Shown piece by piece: positions 32,307-40,260 of a DNA stretch of 46,605 nucleotides. The stretch is from Methanosarcinales archaeon. Lineage in GTDB: Archaea > Halobacteriota > Syntropharchaeia > Alkanophagales > Methanospirareceae. Below the pieces are notes generated by a model that had not been told where the DNA came from, made no database searches, and saw nothing but the letters and a program-made list of their open reading frames with translations. The DNA is taken from assembly GCA_030611045.1 (NCBI GenBank), contig JAUWQN010000005.1:1-46605 (forward strand). Direction: 5' to 3'. Both the position numbers and the translations under genes were made by a program. Position 1 is the stretch's first letter; the number at the start of each line of letters is the position of its first letter.

Positions 32307-33635
32307 TTATAAAGCCCTAACAAACTCCCTCAGTTCCTTCTCAACGTCATCCAACGCCAAATGCTCAGAGGGTTGTAGCTCCATCCGCGCCTCTATCTCG
32401 TACATCTTACAATCCGCCCTCAACCTCTTATAGCCGCCTCCAGTGATATTCAACAAAATCTTATCATCCTTTTTGACTGATCCATCATCAACGGCTTTTA
32501 TTAAAGATGCAACCGCTACGGATGCCGCAGGATCCAAATCTATTCCCTCCTCACCCACAAATAATTTCTCTGCGTCCTTGCACTCTTCGTTAGTTATCCC
32601 GTACATCTTACCACTGTGGGGCTCTGCCCCACGACCCCGCAAGCCCTGTAAGGGCTTAGTGCTCATCAGCATGTCATAGACCCCTCCTTTGATTGAATAA
32701 GGCGGGTTCCTCGTGGAGAGCACGTCTGCGTACATCTTCTTTATCGCATCTTCAGCGTCTTTCATGTCTTTATCTGCGATTATCTCTGCTCTACCCGCCT
32801 GCCATGCACTGACCAGGGGAACAAAAGGAAGATTCTGCGAGATAACTATCCTCGGCATCTTATCGCCAAATCTACCATCTCCAATCAGCCTGCCAAAAGT
32901 TTCCCAGGCGGCAATTGCGCCCGTGCCGCTGCCCACTGCCTGGAAATAATAATCCGGCAATTCATGCATAGAGAACGCGGCTTCAAGCTCAACCACGCCC
33001 ATTCCATCCCGTCTTGCCACATTTCTCACTCCCCCTTCTTCTATTAGCCCGTCCATCTTCGCTATCTCTTTGCCGACCGCAATCGCATCCGAATAATCGC
33101 CGTCCACGGAGATTAAGAAAATGTTATCGTGGTTTTCCGTGGTCGTCCACATCCGATGGAGTGAACTTCTTGGCACTACCGCGACAACTGGCATTCCAGT
33201 CGCGGACGAGACCTCTGCGAACGCTCTTGACGTATTACCGGCAGAAGCCACGACTAAAATCTTCCCACCTGATTTCTCTTTTGCTCGTTGTAAAGTTGGC
33301 AGCGCTTCCAACTCCTTGAACGTGCAGGTCTTCATGAACGCCCCTTTTTCCGGCCAGTAACCGTTAAAGCCGATATACAAATTTTTCAGCCCGAGTTCTT
33401 TACCTAACCTCTCACTGCGGCACGTAATCGGACTTGCGCTTGTAGGTAACGCCTCTTCTACTGGCAACCAGTCTATATAATTGAACATCCCCTGCCCTGA
33501 AAGTTTCCTTAGCCTCTTTGCTTTATACTCTGTTCTTAACAACGAATCGTGACCTTCTGGGCACGCATTTGTATACCCGTCTGCAACTACTTTCCCGCAT
33601 TCAAAACATTCCAAATGATACTTCTCATTTTCCAT
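32307..33635 (-). CDS. cysteate synthase with an in-frame palindromic insertion
   Basis: This PLP enzyme, a threonine synthase relative, forms L-cysteate from phosphoserine and sulfite, the entry to CoM synthesis in some methanogens. The 442-residue protein has an N-terminal cysteine cluster (Cys10, Cys13, Cys25). The lysine segment FMKTCTFKELE (Lys107) is followed by VVASAGNTSRAFAEVSSATG and GSGTGAIAAWE. The threonine-synthase-like C-terminus includes NITGGGYKRL. Residues 327-340 (KPLQGLRGRGAEPH) come from a double-hairpin element exactly 14 codons long and look like an added loop. A cysteate-synthase rather than threonine-synthase role rests on the adjacent comDE and comF genes. Confidence 0.88.
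   Translation of the reverse strand: MENEKYHLECFECGKVVADGYTNACPEGHDSLLRTEYKAKRLRKLSGQGMFNYIDWLPVEEALPTSASPITCRSERLGKELGLKNLYIGFNGYWPEKGAFMKTCTFKELEALPTLQRAKEKSGGKILVVASAGNTSRAFAEVSSATGMPVVAVVPRSSLHRMWTTTENHDNIFLISVDGDYSDAIAVGKEIAKMDGLIEEGGVRNVARRDGMGVVELEAAFSMHELPDYYFQAVGSGTGAIAAWETFGRLIGDGRFGDKMPRIVISQNLPFVPLVSAWQAGRAEIIADKDMKDAEDAIKKMYADVLSTRNPPYSIKGGVYDMLMSTKPLQGLRGRGAEPHSGKMYGITNEECKDAEKLFVGEEGIDLDPAASVAVASLIKAVDDGSVKKDDKILLNITGGGYKRLRADCKMYEIEARMELQPSEHLALDDVEKELREFVRAL
32616..32657 (-). repeat. double-hairpin palindromic element inside cysteate synthase
   Basis: Read on the minus strand: AAGCCCT-TAC-AGGGCTT, linker GCGGGGTC, then GTGGGGC-AGA-GCCCCAC. That is two perfect 7-bp hairpins with 3-base loops. 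CACT/AGTG flanks it as a 4-base inverted repeat. The 42 bases start on the first base of codon 327 and add no stop. A sister copy is at 45009-45048. Confidence 0.85.
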
Positions 33636-33641
33636 TTCTCA

Positions 33642-34913
33642 TCACACTTCGCTTTGAACGTTAAACCGTGCTACCGGCTCAGAAATCGTAAAATCAGCAT
33701 CCAAAATCTTTTTCTTCAGGATTTCTGCTAATTCCGATGCCCTTCTTCTGTCTGACTGCCGCAAGGTCACTGGAATTTCTCTTCCCGCAAGAGTAACAAC
33801 ACCAAGATTACATTTAAAAGCCTCCCCCTCGCATAAATGCACGCATGCACCGCAGTTGCAGCATAAAGCTTCGTTCACTTCCTTAGCCTGAGCATCAAAC
33901 GCATCCGAAGGGCACAAGCTCGCAACCTGACACTCCTCGCATTCGATACAGCTTGATCGGTCGAACTTCACGGGGAAGTCGCGCCAGACATCCGCATAGG
34001 TTATTTCACCTACCGGCAGTCTGTTATGGACGTCCAGGACACCCAGTTTTATCTCCTCATCCAGCTTTTTGACGTTTTCCAACACTCGCTCGTTCAATAT
34101 AGGGATAGGAACGGCCCAGGAAGTCCATATCTCAGGTCCTGCTGAAGTTCGAAATCCGCCGAGATACTCGGGCTGCATCCAGTGCATGTCCGCAATACCC
34201 ATCAGATTCGGTTTCTCCGCAGAACTCCGTGTGCCTTCTCCGATAACAAAACCCACAGCGCCATTCATCAAGATTTTCGTACCTACACCGATTGTATCCA
34301 TAAACGGATCCTTCTCCAACGGGTTCAACTCGCCACAGCCAGAGAAGGTCAGTTCCTTGAACGGCCCTTTAAATTTGCCTACCGAAAATATCGAAGATAC
34401 TTCGTTCTCATGTGCATTTACAAATGCAAAGTAGTTCTTAAAGGCGTTTCTCGTGCTACAGAGCCTCGCAAACGTGATTTCATCGAGGGTCGTTGTAGTC
34501 TTTATCTCCCGACCATCAACGGTTTCAACTGCGACCTCTATCTCTTCATGCGCAACCAGCTCTCTGAAAAGATGCCCGCCACCGTAGCTTTTATCCCTGT
34601 GAGAAGTGCCGTACACAATCACATCAATGATACCCAGCCGTTCATTAGGGCAAGGACCTACGAATGCTGGCACACCGTTCAGTGAAACATTTGATGCACG
34701 CTCAAACTCGTCTCGCTCGGCGACTTGAAATGAAAGAACTGCAAATGTTCCGCTCATCACGCCGCAGGTAGCAGAAGTGACAACATCCACATCTTCAAAT
34801 CCGATCTCCTCTCCACCGCGCACTCTATTACAAAGCTCCTCGGCGGTTATCACCACTGCCTCGCCCCTACCTACTCTTTCCGTTATCTCCGCAATGGTCC
34901 TTCTTTTCCTCAC
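33642..34913 (-). CDS. comF: DUF39 protein with fused ferredoxin domains (methanogenesis marker 16 / ComF type)
   Basis: Proteins of this type are proposed to turn sulfoacetaldehyde into CoM, the last step of the pathway; close relatives make homocysteine from aspartate semialdehyde. The 423-residue protein has the DUF39 core (VDVVTSATCGVMSGTFAVLSF, VNLNGVPAFVGPCPNERLG-like region, YGGGHLFREL, FSGCGELNPLEKDP). Near its C-terminus are two [4Fe-4S] motifs: CIECEECQVASLCP and CCNCGACVHLC. The start is a GTG at 34913 with no other good choice nearby. It is the first gene before cysteate synthase (six-base gap). Assignment as ComF rather than a homocysteine enzyme rests on the context. Confidence 0.87.
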   Translation of the reverse strand: MRKRRTIAEITERVGRGEAVVITAEELCNRVRGGEEIGFEDVDVVTSATCGVMSGTFAVLSFQVAERDEFERASNVSLNGVPAFVGPCPNERLGIIDVIVYGTSHRDKSYGGGHLFRELVAHEEIEVAVETVDGREIKTTTTLDEITFARLCSTRNAFKNYFAFVNAHENEVSSIFSVGKFKGPFKELTFSGCGELNPLEKDPFMDTIGVGTKILMNGAVGFVIGEGTRSSAEKPNLMGIADMHWMQPEYLGGFRTSAGPEIWTSWAVPIPILNERVLENVKKLDEEIKLGVLDVHNRLPVGEITYADVWRDFPVKFDRSSCIECEECQVASLCPSDAFDAQAKEVNEALCCNCGACVHLCEGEAFKCNLGVVTLAGREIPVTLRQSDRRRASELAEILKKKILDADFTISEPVARFNVQSEV

Positions 34914-35088
34914 TTCAGCTCACTTGTATGAGTGCCCCTACATGCTCTATCTTATCCTGCATTTTTTTATACATAAATGTTCTTTCTGTAATCCACGCCC
35001 GGCACTCAATCTTTCTATTAAAATCTCTCGTTGCGTAATATCTACAAAAAGGATATAACTTTACGTGGTGCCTTTTATACTATAAGAC
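34914..35088. promoter_or_regulatory. divergent control region between comF and HTH regulator genes
   Basis: This 175-base gap separates the CoM cluster and a HTH gene. A plus-strand TATA-like GATATAACTTT (about 35052-35062) is about 30 bases before the ATG at 35089, predicting leaderless transcription. CTTTTATACT follows closer in. No clear palindromic operator stood out by eye. Confidence 0.4.
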
Positions 35089-35619
35089 ATGACCATCGCT
35101 GATGATCTCGTGGCTGGAATTTTCGGGCAGGATAAAGCGCTCCCGGGTATATTATCAAAAGCGATTAAACAGAAGCTGGGGATGAGCATAGGAGATTTTA
35201 GTAAAAAATCGGGGATACCTGCAAGCACGCTTTATAAAATTCTTTCTGGTGAGCGAGACCCGAACTTGCGCACCTTTAGACGGATACTAACCACGATAAA
35301 AGAGATAGAAGGCGCAGAAACTAACAAGAAACAGAATTTTATCGCTATTGTTGGCACAAGGGGGGTTTTAGATGAGATAGAACAACCAACAATAATTGCA
35401 GGAAAAGAGGCCGTTGGCATCAAAGAATACGCGGTTACGAGCATTGAAGAAGCGATAATAGCTGCTATAAAAGCGGAACGGGACGGGGCATCCGCACTTG
35501 TGTGTGCGCCAATCGCCAGTCCAACCGTTGAAAAGATAGTTAATATACCGGTTGTAACGATAAGACCAATATCAAGTGTGAGGAGGGCGATTGAATTGGC
35601 GGTGAAGAAGATAAGCTAA
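35089..35619 (+). CDS. XRE-type HTH transcriptional regulator with C-terminal sensor domain
   Basis: This 176-residue protein has a helix-turn-helix at about residues 30-72 (MSIGDFSKKSGIPASTLYKILSGERDPNLRTFRRIL), of the XRE type. The C-terminal alpha/beta domain (about 85-176) has FIAIVGTRGVLDEIEQPTIIAGKE and ASALVCAPIASPTVEKIVNIPVVTIRP, which may sense a small molecule. It diverges from comF, so control of the CoM cluster is a reasonable idea; autoregulation is likely. Its 3' end overlaps the convergent phosphate transporter gene by four bases. Ligand unknown. Confidence 0.85.
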   Translation: MTIADDLVAGIFGQDKALPGILSKAIKQKLGMSIGDFSKKSGIPASTLYKILSGERDPNLRTFRRILTTIKEIEGAETNKKQNFIAIVGTRGVLDEIEQPTIIAGKEAVGIKEYAVTSIEEAIIAAIKAERDGASALVCAPIASPTVEKIVNIPVVTIRPISSVRRAIELAVKKIS

Positions 35620-36647
35620 ACAAACTGCACTACCCAATACGCCGCTCCACCAATTGCCGCTGCCAGCGGAATGGTTATTATCCATGCCGTGACCATTCTT
35701 CCCACTTCTGACCATCGGATTCTGCGAAGGCTTTGAAAAAATGTCCCTCCTATCACTGCTGAACCTATGACGTGCGTGGTGCTTACCGGCATGCCGACTA
35801 CACTTACCGCCATAACGGCGAGGCCTGCACCAGTTTCCGCCGCGAACCCATGTTTTGGCTCCAGCTTTGTTAATCGCCACCCTACCGTCCTTATTACTTT
35901 CCAGCCCATCAGAAGCGTGCCCAGCGCCATCACAGACCCGCAGATTATTTTTACCCACCAGGGCACGGGAAATTGCTCTGGTGCCTGCGTGACAACAAAA
36001 CCGCCAGTTATTAACGCTGCGGTAATCACGCCCATCGCGTTTTGTGTATCATTCATCCCATGACTGAATGCCACAAAAGAAGCGGAAATAATCTGCAGTT
36101 TCCTAAAAATCCGCTCTGTACCGGGTTCAGGCGTATTCTTAAAAAAGAGGTAGAGCAACCAACTGATGAGACTAAAGATTAAAGCTCCAGCTATGAATCC
36201 CACAAAAGGACCGAGCGCAATAGCAAGAAATACTTTGTTGGTTAGGATATTCCACTGTATTACGCCTGTACCCCCAGCAACGAGTCCTGCACCCATAATT
36301 GCACCTACTAATGAATGCGTCACACTTATCGGAATGCCAACAGTAGTGCAAATAAAAGTCCATATTATTGCACCAATCAAACCACAGATAAGAACGACAA
36401 GAAAAATAGTGGCTGTCAGGTTTGTAGCAGAAACAATACCTTTTCCAACAGTTTTTGCTACTTCTGTAAAAACGAAAGCGCCCGCGAGGTTGAACAAACT
36501 CGCTAAACCCAACGCCTTGAGCGGTGTTAACGCTTTGGTGGCGATTACCGTGGCAATCGCATTCGCACTGTCATTCGCGCCATTCAAAAAATCATAGATC
36601 AACGCGAGGATTATTATGATAATAACCAAAACCAATGCAGACTCCAT
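35616..36647 (-). CDS. pit: PiT-family inorganic phosphate transporter
   Basis: This 343-residue membrane protein of the Pit/PHO4 class imports phosphate by a cation gradient. Signature segments are DFLNGANDSANAIATVIATKAL near residue 20 and SVTHSLVGAIMGAG. The second repeat has FVAFSHGMNDTQNAMGVI and MPVSTTHVIGSAVIGG. About ten helices are present. It starts at the stop of the upstream DUF47 gene (one-base overlap), the usual pairing for this transporter. Confidence 0.95.
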   Translation of the reverse strand: MESALVLVIIIIILALIYDFLNGANDSANAIATVIATKALTPLKALGLASLFNLAGAFVFTEVAKTVGKGIVSATNLTATIFLVVLICGLIGAIIWTFICTTVGIPISVTHSLVGAIMGAGLVAGGTGVIQWNILTNKVFLAIALGPFVGFIAGALIFSLISWLLYLFFKNTPEPGTERIFRKLQIISASFVAFSHGMNDTQNAMGVITAALITGGFVVTQAPEQFPVPWWVKIICGSVMALGTLLMGWKVIRTVGWRLTKLEPKHGFAAETGAGLAVMAVSVVGMPVSTTHVIGSAVIGGTFFQSLRRIRWSEVGRMVTAWIITIPLAAAIGGAAYWVVQFV

Positions 36648-37456
36648 TAAATGCCGCCCTTTAATCTAAAGGTCTCCAAAATATTAGCCACGTCCTCACA
36701 CTGGTCCGTGGTATCTTCTAAGATATCCACTATCTCTTTAAGCAGCAGTCTTTCAAGCACTTCATTGGGATCTTCAGTTGGTGTGGTCATCAGTATTTTC
36801 AGCCATTTACGATTTATTATGTCTGCTTCGTTCTCTAATTCGTTTATCCTGATGCAACATTTTTCTAACGTTACTTCTTCGTGTTGTATATTGCGCAAAC
36901 AACCTACTGCTTTTCTTATTTCCAGTGCGGCTTCCAGAATAATCGGAGCAAACTCACTTACTGGTTCAGGAATGGTAGGTCTTTGAGTAAATGCCAATCG
37001 TCCTACTGCTTTTTCCACGCCATCTATTACGTTGTCAAGATTATGAACGAAATAACGTATGTCTCCCTTCTCCTCCGTGACCCGTGTGTGGTCATAAAAC
37101 AGTTCGTGCATGATTTGATGGACAATCGAGTCCCCTTCATCTTCCAGTACTTTAAGTTTTTCTCTGATTTGCGAAAGATTGGAGCTGCGGGAGTCAGGGT
37201 TCAGTGAAAAGGGGACGGAGGGGCGAGAATCGACACCTAAATCCACCAGCAGTTGCGATGCTTCCACCGCTTTATCTGCAAGGTCCTCAAAGAGGTCAAA
37301 GAATTTCCTACCATGGGGCAAAAACATTGACATTCTCTGTAAAACGGCACCGAATAAAATTACTTTTAGAATGGGGGTAAATCCCGGCAATGCTGCTGTT
37401 GCTTCTTCCGCCGTTGTGACAGCGGCAAACCGCTTCCGCGCCTTACCCTTTTTCAT
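36647..37456 (-). CDS. DUF47 family phosphate transport accessory protein
   Basis: This helical 269-residue protein is related to PhoU and normally encoded with a Pit transporter, which it is thought to regulate. Characteristic segments are FFDLFEDLADKAVEASQLLVDL, LKVLEDEGDSIVHQIMHELFYD, VHNLDNVIDGVEKAVGRL, and the C-terminal EIVDILEDTTDQCEDVANIL. The N-terminus is longer than usual by about 40 residues and includes a short hydrophobic LPGFTPILKVILFGAVL stretch. It is directly upstream of pit on the same transcript. Confidence 0.92.
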   Translation of the reverse strand: MKKGKARKRFAAVTTAEEATAALPGFTPILKVILFGAVLQRMSMFLPHGRKFFDLFEDLADKAVEASQLLVDLGVDSRPSVPFSLNPDSRSSNLSQIREKLKVLEDEGDSIVHQIMHELFYDHTRVTEEKGDIRYFVHNLDNVIDGVEKAVGRLAFTQRPTIPEPVSEFAPIILEAALEIRKAVGCLRNIQHEEVTLEKCCIRINELENEADIINRKWLKILMTTPTEDPNEVLERLLLKEIVDILEDTTDQCEDVANILETFRLKGGI

Positions 37457-37548
37457 TCCTTGTACATAGAATGCGAAATGGCTATTTAAACTTTTCTAAA
37501 TTAACGTACATGAGATGGATACTATATAGCTACGCCCCTTTCCGACAT

Positions 37549-38130
37549 CTAAGAGATGTAATCTAACAATTTCCCGAAAGCTCTGCTTCTGTGTGACACG
37601 CGATTCTTTTCCTCAGTGCTCATCTCCGCGAAAGTCTTCTCCGCTCCCTCGAATTCAAATATAGGGTCATAGCCAAAGCCCCCACTCCCTCGAACCTCCT
37701 CTGCTATTCTCCCTTCTGCAATGCCAACAAAAAGAATAGGTGTTTTTTGGGGCGCTTTGCAGAATGCGACCACAGTCTTAAAAGTAGCTTTTCGTGCTTC
37801 GCCCTTTTTATCCGCCATCAATTTCAGGATTCCCTCATTACCTATTGTCCTGAAGACAAAAGCGGAGAAAGGGCCAGGGAAGCCGTTTAGAGCGGGTATA
37901 AATAACCCCGAGTCCTCTATGAAGAAGGAATCTTCAATCTCTGTCTTCTCCCGTATATAATTCGCACTTTCTCTCGCTACCGCTTCTATCTCATCAAGCT
38001 GCAATTCTGGATAGTCATAATCTCTATGCCTGATTGCTATATTTCGCGACTCAGCATCAGCCAACTCATTTATCTCTTTTACTTTATGCGAATTTGTGGT
38101 GATGAATATAAGTTCTCTTTTTGAGCCCAT
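37549..38130 (-). CDS. rdgB: XTP/dITP pyrophosphatase (Ham1/RdgB)
   Basis: The enzyme removes non-canonical purine nucleotides such as XTP and dITP. The 193-residue protein begins ITTNSHKVKEINELA, and has SFFIEDSGLFIPALNGFPGPFSAFV (the catalytic acidic loop). GSGGFGYDPIFEFEG and RVSHRSRAFGKLL complete the family signature. Length is typical. It stands alone, between the phosphate genes and hypE, which is transcribed in the opposite direction. Confidence 0.95.
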   Translation of the reverse strand: MGSKRELIFITTNSHKVKEINELADAESRNIAIRHRDYDYPELQLDEIEAVARESANYIREKTEIEDSFFIEDSGLFIPALNGFPGPFSAFVFRTIGNEGILKLMADKKGEARKATFKTVVAFCKAPQKTPILFVGIAEGRIAEEVRGSGGFGYDPIFEFEGAEKTFAEMSTEEKNRVSHRSRAFGKLLDYIS

Positions 38131-38220
38131 GGTGCATCTACAACTCCTATCATTAGTTTTACACTACTTAATACTGCTCAAAATAATAAATATTAGGGTG
38201 AATAGTTCTTCGTAAGTAGA

Positions 38221-39303
38221 ATGGAGATGAAAGGCAGCATAAAACTGGAGCACGGTGCAGGCGGCGAAGGGATGCACGAGTTGCTTAAGCTCGTATTGAG
38301 TTACTTCAATTTCACGAGTTTTAAGGGTGACGACAGGGTAAAAGCAGAAATAGAAGTGCCCTTGCAAGCATTGGACGACTCTGCGGTCGTTGACAATATT
38401 GTCTTTACTACCGACTCGCATACAGTGAAACCGCTTTTTTTCCCGGGCGGAGATATTGGCACTCTGGCAATCGCCGGTACCGTTAACGATATTGCGGTTA
38501 TGGGTGCAGAACCGCTGTGCTTATCTGTGGCATTTGTAATAGAAGAGGGGTTTCCTTTAGACGATTTTAAACGGGTTTTAGATGGCATGAGGAAGACGTG
38601 CGAAGAGGCTGAGGTTATAGTCGTCACCGGTGATACGAAAGTTGTTGAACGTGGTGCCGTGGAGAAGATCGTGGTGAACACCTCCGCGATAGGAAGGCGA
38701 ACAGCGGCTTTAGATAAGAATATGGATGAAGTGCGGAAGTATCGCGAATTAGGTAGTAACTGGTTAATAGATTCTAATCTCCGAGATGGAGATATAATAA
38801 TCGTTTCGGGTTACGTTGGCGACCACGGTGTCGCATTGCTCTCGTTCAGGGAGGGGTTCGAGTTTGATACAGAGTTGAAATCGGATATAGCGCCGTTAAA
38901 CAAGCCTATTCAGGAGATATTGGGAGTTGGCGGTGTGGTTGCGATGAAAGACCCTACGCGAGGTGGACTCGCAAATTCACTCAACGAATTCAGTGAGAAA
39001 TCGAACGTTGGCATTCTGATAGAAGAGGAGAAGATTCCGGTAAGAGAATCGGTTCGGAGTGCGTGCGAGATGTTAGGGATAGATCCGTTAGAGATAGGGA
39101 ATGAAGGAAAGATGGTTATGGGCGTAGTGAAAGAAAAAGCTGACGATGTGCTTGACGCTCTGAGGAGAACGGAAAAGGGAAAAGATGCAGCGATCATTGG
39201 TTCAGCGACGAACGAGCTAAAGGGCGTGGTGATGAAGACACGGGTTGGTGGCAGGCGGATTGTGGAGACGCCCATTGGCGATCCAGTGCCAAGGATATGT
39301 TGA
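38221..39303 (+). CDS. hypE: hydrogenase maturation protein HypE
   Basis: HypE dehydrates a carbamoyl group on its C-terminal cysteine to make the cyanide ligand of [NiFe]-hydrogenases, with HypF as donor. The 360-residue protein begins IKLEHGAGGEGMHELL and has DDSAVVDNIVFTTDSH, DPTRGGLANSLNEFS and the required C-terminal PRIC with Cys360. A second ATG two codons in is an alternative start. The hypF, hypC and hypD genes are absent from the window; hypA is 6 kb away on the opposite strand. Confidence 0.96.
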   Translation: MEMKGSIKLEHGAGGEGMHELLKLVLSYFNFTSFKGDDRVKAEIEVPLQALDDSAVVDNIVFTTDSHTVKPLFFPGGDIGTLAIAGTVNDIAVMGAEPLCLSVAFVIEEGFPLDDFKRVLDGMRKTCEEAEVIVVTGDTKVVERGAVEKIVVNTSAIGRRTAALDKNMDEVRKYRELGSNWLIDSNLRDGDIIIVSGYVGDHGVALLSFREGFEFDTELKSDIAPLNKPIQEILGVGGVVAMKDPTRGGLANSLNEFSEKSNVGILIEEEKIPVRESVRSACEMLGIDPLEIGNEGKMVMGVVKEKADDVLDALRRTEKGKDAAIIGSATNELKGVVMKTRVGGRRIVETPIGDPVPRIC

Positions 39304-39411
39304 TCTTATCGTCTGCCTCCTCTAATTCCTACGGTCCGTTTCGTTCGTTTGGTTATTGCCGTAGAAGATTTGGAAGAATGCTGATTCCGACGAGTTTATC
39401 TCTGGTTTATC

Positions 39412-40194
39412 TTATAGCTTCAGGTTGAACCCCGAATTGCTCACGACAATCTCTTTCAGACGCACTGCAACATCGCTCTCTATTAACGCATTTGCATTCC
39501 CGATCGAATCCTCAAGGTCCATGTCAAACTCTATTTCGCCTAAGATGGGCACATCGAATTCTTTCAGCGTCTCTTGCACTGACGAGGACTCTTTCATCTT
39601 CATATTCTCGATAACACCGATAATCGGCTTATTCAACTCTTCGAGCATTTTTATTACTTTCTTCACCGTTTCCAACGCCACTTTTGAACCGGTGGTCATC
39701 ACTAAGAATTCTGCCCGCTTCAACCATCTTATGACATCCATAGACACATCTCCAATGCCTGGCGGCATGTCAACAATAAGAAAATCTAAGGAGCCCCACT
39801 GTGTAATGGCGAGCAATTCCAGCATTGCATTCGAAATATCGTCACCGCGCAGTGGCGTGGGCTCGTTACCAGTGAAATAAATAATGCTCATAAACGCTAT
39901 GCCATGAACCTCAGGCGGAACTATCCCTTGCTCTTCCTCCGGATACACATCTTCTATGCCCAGTATCACATGCGTTGAAGGTGCGGACAAATCCAAATCC
40001 AGCAGCCCAACCTTGCACCCCAATCGTGACAAAGTCAATGCGAGCAAAGATGAGGTTAAACTCTTGCCAATACCTCCTTTACCGCCTGTTACTGCGATTA
40101 TTCGCTTTATTCCCGCTAATCGTGTATCAATAATGCTTAACCGCGGATCCATCACCATCTTTCTCGATTTACCTCTTCTCTTCTCCGTAATCAC
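39412..40194 (-). CDS. Mrp/NBP35-type P-loop ATPase
   Basis: This soluble ATPase of the MinD/Mrp class is often involved in iron-sulfur cluster or metal delivery. The 260-residue protein has a deviant Walker A in TGGKGGIGKSL, the LLDLDLSAPSTH segment, LIVDMPPGIGDVSMDV, and GVIENMKM. There is no C-terminal CxxC as in Nbp35 and no separate MIP18 domain, so the cargo is not evident. Hydrogenase or nickel-related work is possible given hypE and hypA nearby, but that is inference. The start at 40194 is a GTG; an ATG at 40158 is an equally plausible start. Confidence 0.85.
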   Translation of the reverse strand: MITEKRRGKSRKMVMDPRLSIIDTRLAGIKRIIAVTGGKGGIGKSLTSSLLALTLSRLGCKVGLLDLDLSAPSTHVILGIEDVYPEEEQGIVPPEVHGIAFMSIIYFTGNEPTPLRGDDISNAMLELLAITQWGSLDFLIVDMPPGIGDVSMDVIRWLKRAEFLVMTTGSKVALETVKKVIKMLEELNKPIIGVIENMKMKESSSVQETLKEFDVPILGEIEFDMDLEDSIGNANALIESDVAVRLKEIVVSNSGFNLKL

Positions 40195-40260
40195 TCGATA
40201 TCCTATCTATGGACCTGTAAATACAAATATCTTTGATGATTCCAATCTAAATAAAAAGTT

